From Agapanthus africanus (lineage: Eukaryota > Streptophyta > Magnoliopsida > Asparagales > Amaryllidaceae): a stretch of 64,000 nucleotides of DNA. Shown here piece by piece: positions 20,938 to 33,590 of the stretch (the stretch's first letter is position 1; every line of letters starts with the position of its first letter). Under the pieces are notes generated by a model. It was not told the DNA's origin, ran no database searches, and was given only the letters and a program-made list of their open reading frames with translations. The translations under genes were made by a program, and so were the position numbers. The stretch lies in NCBI GenBank assembly GCA_030015575.1, contig CM057344.1, positions 594,650,410 through 594,714,409 of the forward strand, in the 5' to 3' direction.

Positions 20938-22536
20938 ATGGCGTCTACTTACATGAAGTGTTCCAGCTGCAACTGCAACCCACGTTCTGCCTCATCTGGA
21001 GGCATCGCTTACGGGCCCCAAGCGGCCTCCCTGTTCACGATGCCGGTGGAACAGGTCACCCAGGCCACCACTGGATTGTTTTTCGGGACCATGCTCCCGC
21101 CAACGAGTTTCAGCGCTCCTATACCAACACAAGAAGCTCCCAAGAAGTCGGTCTTTGATCGGCTTACAGCTACTGCGGCCCCTCTCAATGGGTCGTCCAG
21201 CTCCAGCGCCTCGGTCTTCGCTAGATTGGGCCAAAGTTCATGTGGGCCCGTGATGAAGCCTGCAATTCAAGAAAAGGCTATTCCGAGAAGGATAGCCATC
21301 CCTGCTCCCGAAGTCGTCAAGACGGCTTCTCCTGCCAAAGGGTCGGTCTTCACAAGACTGACTGTTCCGGCTCCAACTCCGGCCCCCGTTCATGCTCAAA
21401 AGTCTGTCTTTGATAGATTAGACACTGCTGCTCAACGAACGTCGGTCTTCAAGAGGCTGGTACCAGCAGCGCCTCACCTGAACAAGGGACATGACGAAGT
21501 CACCCCTCAAGCTGAAACAATCCCAACGGCTCGACACGCTCGACGTCGCCACTGGCATCGAGTAAGGAAAGCTGGGGGCAACTCCCCCTCTGGGCTAACT
21601 CCACCAGCCCCAACGGTGGAAGTCAATGTTGATGTTCCAACCGGGAACAGTTTTGAACTGCTGAACAAGGTGCACAGGAACTCTCCTACCGCCGTACTGA
21701 AAAGATCTCCTCCACCGGTGGAGAATGTTACAGAAATAAAGCTGGATCAGCCCCCTCAACGGCTGTCCTCCAAAGTTTACAAAGTCTGGCGACGGGTCCA
21801 AGAATCGGTGATTGATCAAGACTATCCCCGTCGACAGAAGAAGCTGAAAGTCCAGCAGGAAGAGAACCGTCCTGGAAAGCCGCAAAGGATGACAACCACC
21901 TGGGTGCCCGCTGCAACAGCCCCCTCAACGTCAACTGCTCAAAAGAGAAGGAGGCTAAAGAAAGCCCCTGTGACTACGGCGGATCGCAAAGACGCTAAGC
22001 CCAAACGCCCCAAGTCTAGGGGCATAATAGTACATATTGTTTACATGGCTTCCGGAAAAGAGGAAAGCCGCGCTTCTACAGGTCATCGACCACTCACCCG
22101 ATCCATGACGAAAGCCCAGGAGCAGCAACGGAAGCTTCAGTAAATGCTGACGCAAATGGCCGCACTCACCGGGCCAAGAGAAAACCCAGAGGCGTCATCG
22201 GAGCAGCGTCACGAACAAGAAACCGATGCTGACTTCCTACGCAGAGTCCTCGAAAAGAAGGACAGAGAAGCTGCAAAACAAGCTGCCAACATAAAACGAA
22301 TGGCGCTTCTCTTCCAAGACATGGTCGGGATGATGTTACAGCCGGATCCTCCAGCTGAAGTCCCGCCGATCATTATTGAAGACGACAGAGGGGAGACATC
22401 GAACCCTCCTCCGGCTCTTTCAGCAGCCAAAGAGGAAACTTTTTCCAAAGCCGCTCTGGATGACTATATACGAGCTCACGCGGTCGGCCAAGTCGTTAAA
22501 CTGAGCGACCGTATCCAGGCTGGTATGACCAAATAA
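20938..22536 (+). pseudogene. gag: Element T gag, N-terminal part with SVFxRL repeats
   Basis: The first ATG in the long frame is at 20938 (MASTYMKCSSC); upstream the frame is open from a GTG at 20845. TAA at 22141-22143 is followed at once by ATG; the same frame continues as MLTQMAALTGPREN, so it is probably a CAA-to-TAA change (RKLQ-Q-MLTQM). The first 430 residues are low-complexity and basic, with five SVFxRL motifs (SVFDRL, SVFARL, SVFTRL, SVFDRL, SVFKRL; about 21148-21465) and a Lys/Arg-rich end. The second part has a helical DADFLRRVLEKKDREAAKQA segment. A frameshift near 22534 leads into the capsid core. Tat-type N-terminal gag extensions are usually poorly conserved. Confidence 0.7.
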
Positions 22537-23140
22537 AGTACCCGCCGGGATACACAATCCCTAAATTCCATATGTACAAAGGGACATGCAATCCCCATCA
22601 ACATGTCTCTCAGTTCAAGGCTCTTTGCGGCAACACCGGGGGTGATGATAACCTTTTGCTCCGCCAATTCGTCGGCAGCTTGTCGGAGACGGCATTTCAG
22701 TATTACTCCGAACTTCCAAACGACTCCGTCAAGACTTTCGCAGAAATGGAGTTGTTATTCACCCAGCGATTCGCGAGTGCTAGTGAACGCGCCCCAATAA
22801 TGGCATTGATCAATGCCAGGGTAAAGCCAGGCGAGACGTGGGTTCAATACGCAATCCGATGGCGGAATCTGTGGTCGAAATGCGAACAGCGCATCGAAGA
22901 AGCACCAGTGGTGGGCATGTTCATGGGCACCCTAGACCCTCATGCAACTATTTCACAATTCATGATGTTCTTCAAACCAACCACATTCCAAGCTTTAATT
23001 GACAAGCTAGCCCAGAGGGACCAGATGGGTCATAGACCATCTCCTCCGAAGCCGGAGCCACGGAACGAAAAGGGTAAAGGGAGGCGACCTTCGTTGCGAA
23101 TATCCAACAGCAGCCTAGTGCCCCAAAACTAACGAATCAA
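22537..23140 (+). pseudogene. gag: Element T gag, capsid core
   Basis: This is the retrotransposon gag domain. It begins in the new frame with KYPPGYTIPKFHMYKGTCNP, then HVSQFKALCGNTGGDDNLLL, AFQYYSELP, FAEMELLFTQRF and MALINARVKPGETWVQYAIR, ending PTTFQALIDKLAQRDQMG. These blocks match the plant gag pattern (target F-x-G-t-x-P, F...L...A..WY..L, F...F..F, L...Q...E....Y...W). The frame closes at 23130-23132; coding resumes in another frame from about 23090 (FVANIQQQPSAPK), which implies an indel there. Confidence 0.8.
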
Positions 23141-24140
23141 CTGGAAGAGAGACGGTGCTATTATAATGAGAAAATGAAGCGTCCTTACTCGTTCCCACGG
23201 GATAAAACGAAAAGCCTATTCGAACTGGCGATGCGCAACAGGCTCATCAATCTGCCGAATCCAACGCGGCCACTGCAACCCAGCGAGGCTAATAGCCCCA
23301 ATTATTGCCCTTACCACCAAACGGTAAGCCATCCAATTGAAGATTGCTTCGTCTTTAAGGGATGGATCGAGGACCAATACCAATAAGGCAAGTTTGCACT
23401 GTCTGAGAAGTGGAAAGTAAGCCCACCACAATCGCACCTAAGAAGACAGACACGCCGGGGGCATCGTGCTCTTTTGTTGAAGAAGCTCCATGGGAGGTCG
23501 CTCTTTCAGCCAGAACTAAAAGAATACTGAACGATCTCCATACATGCCCGGCGATCAGGTGGAAGAATCCGTTGGAACCCCAGATTATCAAAGGAATACT
23601 GAAACCGCGTCCAATTCCAAAAATTAGTGGCAATATTCAAAACACTCACACCCAGCCGTCAAAGTCTTCGAAGAAGAAAAAGACCAAAAAGCCTGTGAAG
23701 CCTGGTGACAAGCACACGGACTTCTAAAAGCAGATTGACGCGCTAGAAGAGTACAGCCAGAAGGCGCGGACTCCAATTACACTCCAAGAATTTCTCAGTC
23801 ACGTCCTTGTATACAGAGGTGATGGAGAAGACTCGTTGGATGAATCTGAAGATTACATAGCAAGTTGCCATATGATCTCTCACTTGTCGATAAACGATGA
23901 AGAAGCTCCATACGCAGAGAAACTGGGGGTAGGTCCTGAGCCGGAACTTCTAGGGCCATCAGACGAAATGATTGATGCATTCCTGAATGAAGCGCTTCTT
24001 AAAAGCAAAGCTGCCCAAAAGCGTGAGATGGCCATATTTGAAAAAGCCAAGCGCCGGCCACTGGACGAAAGGGTTGCAACGCTCCCGCCAAATCAAAGCA
24101 CTTTCGCTGTGAGTAAAAACAGGTTCAAGACAAGGAAGAG
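23141..24140 (+). pseudogene. gag: Element T gag, knuckle module A and linker
   Basis: Frame 2 from 23159 encodes KRPYSFPRDKTKSLFELAM, LPNPTRPLQPSEAN, then the Cys/His motif YCPYHQTVSHPIEDCFVFKG (C-x2-H-x5-H-x4-C) and WIEDQYQ. TAA at 23384-23386 replaces a Gln codon, and coding resumes (GKFALSEKWKVSPPQ). From 23410 another frame runs to the insertion at 24140, with TAA at 23725-23727 and the module DEMIDAFLNEALL ... REMAIFEKAKR. The last codons (RFKTRK) continue at 44931 after removal of the 20.8-kb insertion and one AAGAG. Confidence 0.7.
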
Positions 24141-27100
24141 TGTCAGGATCCGAAAGTACGGAACGTGACCGGCACTTAGATTACGAAGCGTCTAGAGGCG
24201 CCACGTGACCTAAGTAAGCCGAAACCCAGAAATCTAAACCATAAAAGAAGAAAAAGAAGAAAAAAAAGAAAACAAGTATAAAAACATCAGCAAATTTTAC
24301 CAAAAATTTCGGCAGAGTCTCCTCTGTAAAAACTGGCCCCCAAACGGGTACAACAAGTATAATATACATAAACAATAAAAAACATCCCCAAACGGGAGCT
24401 AGCATCAATGCCAATAGGCGGAAACAACCACAACAGGCACACTAATATACAACGCCAAAGGGCGAGGCTCAAAACTCAAAAGAAAACAAAACCACCAGAT
24501 CAGAATAATACATGCGCGACTCTAAGGTCGAAATAAAAGTCTGGTCCAATAAACTTATCAAGTAATACAAATATGGTTGATGGAGCTTAAAAGTACAATG
24601 GTGGTTCAGATACAAGTGAACCAACCTACCGTGCAAATAACCCTGAAAGAATAGATGTGCCAGCAAGCTGCCCGGGAAACCTGTATATCGAACCTGTAAT
24701 AAATTTGGCACAACGGGGGTGAGTTGCCAACTCGTGAGTAGAAGACATCTACGAAAAGAAATCGAATGCACGACGCTATCCTAGGTCATAATAATACACT
24801 ACTATATCTCAATCATCTAGTAATAGCAGGGTAAAACTACGTGTAAGTGCAGATACTCCGTGCTCGTGTCAGTGCCTCATATAATACTATGTCATATGAA
24901 ATGAAATGCATGCACCATGAATGTAAAGTAACAAATCCTGAAATTCAGATATATATGTATAAGAAATCTTTAGCTATTATCATAGTAAAATGTGTATAAG
25001 AATCTGAAATCTCAACAATGAAATCCATGGAAATCCGTGTCAAGCATCGACACTACACATGTAATCTCAAGTCTCAATATCTTAGGCTCCGTCAGTCCGG
25101 ATCAGCCCATATCATCAAATCTCACGACAACGGTCGGTATCTTCCGGATATCCGCCGCGCCAGACATTACTGGTAGGTAGCCTTCCCCTGCCAGGCTCAT
25201 CGTCTACAACTCGATCTTCTTGCCCCGGGGTACCATACCGGGCCCACTATGTACCCGAGACGGTTCATCCACTCCTCGAATCGGGTCTCGAAATCCAACA
25301 GAAAACATGAAATACTCATGGTGGACGACACATACATCACGAGAAAACCGCATCTTATTTTGAAAAGAGAAGAGGAGAGAGAGAAGTTTTTTATATATTT
25401 TTGCGGTTTTCCCCAAAAATCCAGAAATCTCATAGAAATCCAAATCTCAAAATCCTGAGTAAGTATATGATAAGTGTCGGCATATGCCCATACTACTGTG
25501 CGATAACATGAAAATATGAATGCATGAATGTCTAAGTAATAAATATCATGTCTTATACTAACATCAGAGAGTAATCATAATATTATATCGGTTTAGTTGT
25601 TAACTGATTCTATCAATAAAAGACAATATGATCTAAAGTGTACATGACATAGCAATTACCGATGATGATGTGTGTGAGCCGGCAAATAAGTGTGCGTGGA
25701 ATATGCGCATCATCGGTAATGATGCGGGTGTCCTAACAGGTAAGGTTTATACTGATTATAGCAACATATGTAAGAACATGCATCATGATAATTACAGTAT
25801 GAATGTAAATACAGATGTGCATTATCCACTCCTCTGCGAGATATGAGTACAACTACCACTATGTGAGTCGAACCTAAACCAGTGTCCATCTAACATTCTA
25901 AGGAACTAAACCTAATAGACTAGTCAGTAGGAAACTAGAGTCTACCTAAGGTCTGAATCAATATCTCTAATAGTCGGTGATCCCGCCTCAATAGCGTCAC
26001 GTACGTAGTACGGCTTCCTCGAATCAAGAGTGCGGATCGATCATCAAATCTAAGCCTCGTACGGTAAAATCCATCGTACGGCATCCCAATATCGGGGTAC
26101 GGTCAAGTATCTCCTAGGTGTCTCATTATTCGTAATGTGTCATCATCAACACATCTCATGATCAAGGTGCTAAACTATAATCGCATACATTAATCATATA
26201 TCATTGCCATCATGGAATAATCATTAGTTTATCCTCAGAAATATCATGTCACATGTATCATGTTGTGATTAAGTCATACTTATATGATATCGGTATCAGG
26301 TCACACCAATATAATGTCGTAATCAAGTTATACATATATCATATCGTGATCAGTCACAAGTTACAGTCCGGGTACTATTCTAGCGTCCCATGTACATCAA
26401 TATCACCACCACTCTTTATAATTTATATATTCATGTTCATTATCTCATTTTTTAATGATCCACTAACACTTTAATACGACTGTATAGCCAAGAATTACGG
26501 CATCAAGCCCAGTTACATTGTTTCATCATATCTCGGATATCATATCACATCAATGAATCCCATATACGTGTTGTATATATATGTATATACCTATACCTAG
26601 TTCTATATATACACACACATACACGTATACCCCATGTCGAGTTTCAGTGTGTGCGTGTGTATGTTTCTATCTGAAACCTACGAATCTCTTCCAAGGTACT
26701 CATCCTCTGATATGGTTTTCCTAAATCAGTCTAGTCCAGCCTAGGGTCAATACTAGGGTCCTACTGATTAAGAATCTAGGGTCACATCTGGTTTCTTAAT
26801 GTCAATAAGTACTATTCCTATTCTACGTTGCGGGGGTGCTAAACGCTATCCATCCGACTTCCCCCCCCGTAGATATGCATCTACTCACCTGGTCCATGTC
26901 TGCCGAAGACGGTGTCGCCATCCTCCTTTTCATCGCCCGCAGTCCACGTGAGGGGTACCTAAACGCAAACATATAAATAGTATCGTAAACCGAATCACAT
27001 ACAAAAGTCAAACGATACAAGGAACAAGCATAGGTTAAAACCTATGTCCCGTCCATATAAAAGAACCAAATACCGCTCGATATCGGCATACAAACTCCGA

Positions 27101-28687
27101 TGGATCGAGATAACATCAACAAACAACTTGTAGTTTTAAAACACATTATTTATACTATAAAACATGATTAAATCCATCGAAACCCTAAAATCCATCAAAC
27201 CGTCCAATTTCGTAAAAACCGAAATTGCCAATTTACCGTTTTTCATCAAAACTTGACATTTAAATAAAACCAATAGTTATAAAACTCATTAAATAGAATA
27301 ACTAGACTATACAAACCGTTACTATATTTTTAGTACACAAATTTATATTAATTTGAAATTTCTAGTTTGCGACATTTAACAATTTTCAACATTTTTCAAG
27401 CAAAACACCACAATTCCACCACAAAACATGATTTGCATGAATTAATGTATTAAACCACAATTCATAATGATAATGATTCAATGAAACCATAAATTATATT
27501 TTTAATCACATTTATTTAGAAATTCCTAAAATCTAGTTTATAAAATAATAGCATTTTAATACTATTTTTCCAATTATCAAAGTAATCTAGTGATCAAACT
27601 AAGTTTTTCATTCAATTAATATGCTAATATTCTCATTAAAACTACCATCTAATGATAACAACCTTAATAAGAATTTTATTTTACCCACAAACACATTTTA
27701 GAAAAATCTAGTTAGCTAAATAGTTTAATTAAAACAATTTCGATAAACAATTTATTATACCACCACCATGCAAGAATTTTCCACTCTAAAAGATTTTAAA
27801 CTAGCTATTATAACCCTAATTAATTAATAAAAACCACCTCCTGAATTTGCAAACCCTAATTTGAATTTTAGAATTTGCAACTAGAATTAATCTAATTAAT
27901 CTAATTATGCTTTAAAAGAAATATCTAATAGAAATAAAACAAAAGAGAAGGATTTATACCTCCACAACCTTATGTCCAAACTTGAAAATGAGCCTCAAAA
28001 ATACATGCTTTCCCACTCCAAAATCCATGTAAAGAAGAGTAGAGAATAAATGGTATGAAATAATTAGGATTTTGTGGAATTTTAATTGGATTTTTGAAGT
28101 ATTTTTGATGAATTTTGAAATAAAATGAAGTGGAAAATGGGGGGGGGGGGAGCCATGGGGGGTTTGTGGCCGGCCTTGGTGAGGTGAGGGAGAGAAAGAA
28201 GAGGGTGTGATGTTGTGTAGAACTTTCAAGAGAAGAAACATCACATAAAGTCTTTTCATGCTTTATTTAATTATTTATTTATTTATTTACTATAGCAACT
28301 CAAGAAAGCTCTAGAAAATAGGAAAAATTTGCAAATAATTTTTGCATGATACACACTAATTTCTAATATGCCATGGTTCATTTTTACAAATTAAAACCAT
28401 TTAAATTTATAATTTACACTAATTTAGTGTAAAAATAAAGCTTATGTTAATATTTAAAATAATTAATTTAGGAAAAATATTTAATTAAACTAAAAATTTA
28501 TAAGTGGCTAAACAAACACTATTTACTAGTAATTACATAATTAAAATAGGTATTTTTGAAATTATAATGAAAAACAATCACGGTTTAGTTTTACGAAAAA
28601 TACATTTTACTTTACCGAAAATCAAAAATTTCACTTAAACAATTTTATTCATTTAATTATTTATTTAATTATTTTTAAAACGTTACA
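24141..28687 (-). mobile_element. 3' LTR of the LARD-like element
   Basis: The left copy begins (on +) TGTCAGGATCCGAAAGTACGG; the right copy has TGTCACGACCCG, so two changes lie in the terminus. It ends TTTTAAAACGTTACA at 28687. It is AT-rich from 27100 to 28680, with a run of 12 G at about 28139-28150 and (ATTT)n near 28265. It is non-coding; short ORFs here recur in the other LTR with stops and have no recognisable domains. Confidence 0.9.
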
Positions 28688-28705
28688 ATCTTCCCCCTTT
28701 AAGAA
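28688..28705 (-). other. Polypurine tract of the LARD-like element
   Basis: Minus-strand text TTCTTAAAGGGGGAAGAT lies directly before TGTAACG of the 3' LTR. Confidence 0.8.
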
Positions 28706-29025
28706 ATTCGGTCCCCGAATTTAAATTAAAACTCCCCTTTCAAATACTAAAACATTTAGCAAAACACTCAAATCGTCGGGGCTCCGAAATCATCAATACA
28801 TAATAAAAATCAACTCCGTCAAGCATAGCGCAATCATCGGAGTTATGGAGAGAATAAAATATCAAAACCCAATATGAAAACCATCATCATATACATCAAT
28901 CTGTAACTTATATATAGTGAAGTCACCTAAATATCATAATAAATAAGCATACGAAAACCCCTCTTGAAAATCGCTGTGCAATGCACGTGTCACGGCATAA
29001 GTAGCGGACGTTTATTTTAAAAAAA

Positions 29026-29062
<37 letters not shown>

Positions 29063-29777
29063 TTTATTTAACATACACGTCCCGCCTGGTTACTAAATCA
29101 AATAATAATGATTATGAAACATACTGCTCAAACTGAAATCAATCCCAATCACATCAATAAAATATCATGTGCGTCCGGTGCGCACTGAAATCGAAACCAA
29201 ATACAGATACCATGAATACACACAAAAACAAAATAAGTGCAACAGGTGTGCACCAAAACATCTGTCAAGTGCAACGGGCGTGCATGACTCACTATCAGGT
29301 GCATCTAATCTGCACAAAACCCCGATTTAGTGCATCTGGTGTGCATAAAATCGCATCAAGTGCGCCAAGTATGCGCAAGAATCCTAATCAGGTGCACATG
29401 GTGCACGAAAACATACATCGAATATCAAAATCAAAATCACAGTACAAAAATGCATGAAAACTAGGTCGAAACATATGTCAAAATCATGTGTAACTCCTAT
29501 GCACGAAATCAAATCAAAAATCTCAAAATATATAAAACCAAATCAAGTGTACTGGGTGCGTGCTAAACCACATCAATACAACTGATATATGAAACACAGA
29601 TGGAATGAAGGTACACACAGGAAATACCAATCGTAGAACAAAGTCCTCAAAATATAAAAATCCAATCAATGAAAATAGGAAATTCAAATCACTAAATCAC
29701 AATCGTAAACACTATCGTCAATGTTCGCCTCTTTCCTCTGATGTCGACTGCTTCGAACTCGTTCTTTCATAGGTGTG
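28706..29777 (-). other. 3' interior of the LARD-like element, non-coding
   Basis: This interior contains (TA)n at about 29028-29060 and an array of GTGC-rich inverted words (separate entry). It ends at the copia target site CTGAC (29778-29782). There is no RT or integrase motif on either strand. Confidence 0.65.
29165..29580. repeat. Array of GTGC...GCAC inverted words, about 30-40 bp apart
   Basis: GTGCGTCCGGTGCGCAC, GTGCAACAGGTGTGCAC, GTGCAACGGGCGTGCAT, GTGCATCTAATCTGCAC, GTGCATCTGGTGTGCAT, GTGCGCCAAGTATGCGC and GTGCACATGGTGCAC are separated by AAAAC/ATCAA-type spacers. It again shows matched arms around a variable centre. The 96-codon ORF over it is a by-product. Confidence 0.75.
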
Positions 29778-29782
29778 CTGAC

Positions 29783-31906
29783 TGTTGGAGATAGTGCCCT
29801 CAGAGTCAATTATTGGATCACAGGCACGTGATTGCAATGATTGAGGGGAGGACCTATCCCGGTTGGACAGTCTTACTCGAGATGATAGTATGCTATCTGG
29901 TTTATCTTTATCATCGTGTACTGCTTTAGGTGACCTTTCGAGTCGCTATTACACATTGATAAAGCCCCTAGGATTCTTGCTTGACTTCCAGCAGTATGAG
30001 GGCGATCATATAAGTGGGAGCTGGGGGTCTACAAGCACATCCTTAAAAGGTCCCTAGTCGTGGGAGATTCGAGACAGGGCATCGTTTCTCCAGAGTAGAC
30101 TAGTGTATACAGTCGAGACCCTGACGAGGGGCGGTGGCCGGTCTCACAAGCCACTGGTGTCAGTTGGTTCACCTAAGATGTATACATGTGCTCATTGGGT
30201 TATGAGTACACCGGACAGGACTCGCCGGGAACCTGCTAGTTGGGAATATACCAGACGTCAGATAGCAGTTCCCTGGTGACATGTGTACAGGTTAGTTCAT
30301 CGACCTGAGACCGTCATTTGTCTCGTGTGAGTTCCCACTGTGCTTTGATTACTACCCTACCACGGCTCAAAGGAGTCGTGCAAACAGGTTTTAGTTGGGT
30401 ACAGTCCCGAGCCACATGGAGGCAGTGAGCGGATCTGCAGGGGTTCGTCTCTCCCGGTATTGGGGGTGAGGTCGTGCTGTGTCTAGGAGAGCCAGAACAT
30501 GAAAAGTCCTTGGCCAAGGCAGGAGATTTGCTGGTAGGTATTCCAGTAGTATCTCAGGGTATTCTGGGCTACACTCCGACACGACTTGTACCGCTTTTGG
30601 GGGTCTGACTTTTACCAACCCCCTAGGCCCGCCATGCGATGCTCATAGACGAACGGACCGGACTGTACGGATATTGTCACTGTCAGGCTCAGTAGGGTGT
30701 CAGGATGAGTTCGCTCATCGACGTCCCTTTTGGTCAATAGCTGGTGGCCCGTCACGTATGGCTAATACCTCTGACGTGCTAGTAGTTAAATCCACAGCCA
30801 TAGTATTGACGAGTCTTTAGAGTCCACCACACAGACAGTTACTCAAGTTTCGGGTGAAACGCTGTAGAGGCCGTATGGAGATATGGCAGGGTTCGATCAG
30901 ATACGTGCGGTATTGCACGGATCGTGATCGGACGGTTCTTTTACTAGCCGGCTTTGGCTTAAGCCGGATTCTAGTATTTGATAGTGTAGTTTTGTTTCTT
31001 TGCATTTGTGTTCAGTGGGAATACAAATGCGGGCATGTATTTGCAGTAGCGGGGTTTTCCTGTAATTTATTACGGGACCAGTTTTCTGGAGTTGCCAGTT
31101 TGCATTCCGTTCCGGCCGGTTTTCCTTTGTTCCTTCCCGGCCGGACTTTTCGTTGGAGGGGGTTAATTGCAAGTTTGCAATTAACTTAGTTGTGAGGGGT
31201 TTTCTTGCTTATGTGGCTTTTTGATGAGACTAGCCTCATGATGATATTCTATTATGGTCATTTCATTTGCTTATCTTGTGAGTGGACTTTGATGAGAATG
31301 GGTGTGACTATTTTATTTGAGTTTTCATTCCTTTTTCATATATTCATCTTTGTGTTGCCTTTTCTCTCTCCAATCTCCACTTTGAGGAGAGAGGGCCGGC
31401 CACTATGGGGAGGGGTGAGATGAGAGGAAATTTCATTGTGTATGGAAATTATATCATCTCATTTTTCTTGCTCCAAAAATTCAATAACTCTTCTCCAAAG
31501 TTCTTTCTTGATCCCTCCAACCATGGCAACTTCAAGAAACCCCAAAGAGATAACCTTCTACACTATTTCTATAGCAAGCCTTGGACGCGTCGGCTAGCCA
31601 ACTTCGCGCCCGAGTTGCCTCGGTCAAGAGGCGGGAGCCCGTAAAAGATTCCGATTACGTGGTGCCCTTTCCGACGAGCGAGGAGGTGACGGAGATTCCG
31701 CGGGAGATCGGAGTGGAGACGAAGACCGAAGGACACGGATCGCTTGGTATAGCATCTCTACTCTTTTCTATTTTGCTAGTTGCTAGGTTAATGGCCCGAT
31801 CTGGGTAGAAAGTCCGCGGTGGTGCCGTTTTGCAAAGTTCGCAAAGTTTTTGTTTTCCGCGTTTCCGGCGTCGGATCGACGGCCGGGGCACCCCCGCGGG
31901 CTTACA
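29783..31906 (+). mobile_element. 5' LTR of the copia element
   Basis: It starts TGTTGGAGATAGTGCC and ends CCCGCGGGCTTACA. It contains CCGGCCGG words at 31111-31141 and a C/G-rich end. Short ORFs (for example 31581-31808) lie in the LTR and have no recognisable domain. Confidence 0.93.
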
Positions 31907-31907
31907 T

Positions 31908-31921
31908 TGGTATCAGAGCCA
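31908..31921 (+). other. Primer-binding site, tRNA-iMet type, copia element
   Basis: TGGTATCAGAGCCA, one base after the LTR end. Confidence 0.9.
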
Positions 31922-33287
31922 TGCCGTTAACCTAGCCTAGCTTGCTCTAGCGCGTTTAGAACCCGATCGAACAAAATCCCCAAAAACCGTATTTTTGTGC
32001 ACATGTGTTCTCTGTTGAAATTTTTTGAGCTCCTAAAATTTTTCAGGTTGTTGCAGAAGCATGTACAAGAAATTCTAAGAATTCTGGGAAAATACGGTTC
32101 AGTGATTCCCTACTTAGACCGCGGAAACGCGGTCAAACCCCTGGTTTGGCCGCGGTTCCGCGGTGGTTAAAAGGAATCGTTGAACCAAAATTTCCCAGTA
32201 GGCTTTTGATTAGGAAATAGGGGTTTTGGGATATTTGTTTTGGGCCCAGTTTTTCTGTAAGTGCTACAGTACTCCTTGGGGCCCACTTTGATAAATTTGT
32301 TCGATCGGATATTTTAAACATGCCAGTTCACAGTATTTACATTATATCTGCGACCGTGAATGTCACTCGATCGGTAAATCCAGTCTATCTGCTATAGCCC
32401 TTTTAGACGGATTTGCGAACGTGATATTCACGTTGATGTTTTGTGTTTTTGCTGTGTTGTTGCAGATTGGTTGTGGAGGATAGCCTGGTTGCAATATAGT
32501 ACAGTTCTGTTTTATATGTACATTTGATATTGCGGGGCGAGCGTCCGACATGTGGACTGCCGTCACTGCCGTTTTGTATTATTCTTTTGGGGCACGACCA
32601 GGTTGCGGTCGATGTACCCGTTGTATGTATATTTTACTTTCTGTACTAGGATTACCCCGCGGAGGGGTGCACGGGTAGCCGGGTTCTAGAGGGCAACAAG
32701 CCCGCATCTCATGGCATTGAGACGGAGGGGGCTTCACTCTAGGATTGGCGGGCTATTCGCCGCACTCGTAGGGGGTATAGGTTGACCCAGGAGGGGTGCC
32801 CAAGTTACCGGATTCCGTGAAGTGCTGGGTGGTCCATTCACGTAGCTGAAGGGGGCTGCCTCGCTTCAGGTTTTGGCGGGTAACTTGCCGCACTCGTAGG
32901 GGTCTAGGGATTTCATTGCACAGGCTATCCATACGACCAGGGGAACGTCGGGTTTCAGTAGCGGCTCTGTGAAACCCAGGGATCCCAGATATCTGTATTG
33001 ATCTGTGTTGCTATACATTTCTGTGTTGCTTTTATCACGCCTTGAGCGAAATACTATATATCGGTATATATATATATATATATTAGTAGATGTTGTATAT
33101 GTTTTTCATCCGCGCTAGTCCAGTCCCCGCTCTGTCGTTAGTTAGCTAACCTAACGGGTGATGACGGGACCCAGTGGCGAATGCGGATGGCATATACGTA
33201 CGTCAATATATTTTCTTTCTTTGTGGTGTGATCAATTGATGGGACTGCATTGATTCGGATCAATGCAAGTTAAACAAACCTAATCTG
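31922..33287 (+). other. Copia interior, 5' part, non-coding
   Basis: It contains a roughly 130-bp imperfect duplication at 32650-32910 (GCGGAGGGGTGCACGGGTAGC / AGGAGGGGTGCCCAAGTTACC ... GCCGCACTCGTAGGGG twice), (TA)n at 33063-33084, and CCGCGGAAACGCGG and GGCCGCGGTTCCGCGG inverted words at 32110-32165. No gag is recognisable. Confidence 0.55.
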
Positions 33288-33338
33288 ATGTTGTTGGAAC
33301 ACTTTTTCAAAAAGCTGTTATTGCAAGGGCTTTCTCTT

Positions 33339-33590
33339 TTGTTTTGCACCGTGGTATTCAGTTGGAATATCCTGCTCCTCAGTCGACGAGGCAAGGGCCG
33401 AGATCCCTTCACCGGGAGTGACCCCTTGGACAAAAGTTTGCGTCAGGGCATTAACTTCACTATAGCCGATTGCTTTTGCTTTGCACCGTGGTATTCAGTT
33501 GGAATATCCTGCACCTCATTCTACGGGGAAAGAGCCGAGATCCCTTCACCGGGAGTGACCTCTTTAGCAAAGGTTGTCGTCACTATATTT
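33339..33590 (+). repeat. 137-bp tandem duplication in the copia interior
   Basis: TTTTGC..GCACCGTGGTATTCAGTTGGAATATCCTGC and GCCGAGATCCCTTCACCGGGAGTGACC occur twice, 137 bp apart (GCACCGTGG at 33346 and 33483). Confidence 0.85.

Noticed and set aside
20992-22667. Minus-strand ORFs opposite element T gag
   Set aside because: Shadow frames of the gag coding strand.
29167-29457. 96-codon ORF with His/Lys-rich translation
   Set aside because: Covers the GTGC...GCAC repeat array; composition set by the repeat.
29863-31891. ORFs in the copia LTR, repeated at 37583-39528
   Set aside because: They lie inside an LTR, have no recognisable domain, and their presence in both LTRs follows from the LTR duplication.
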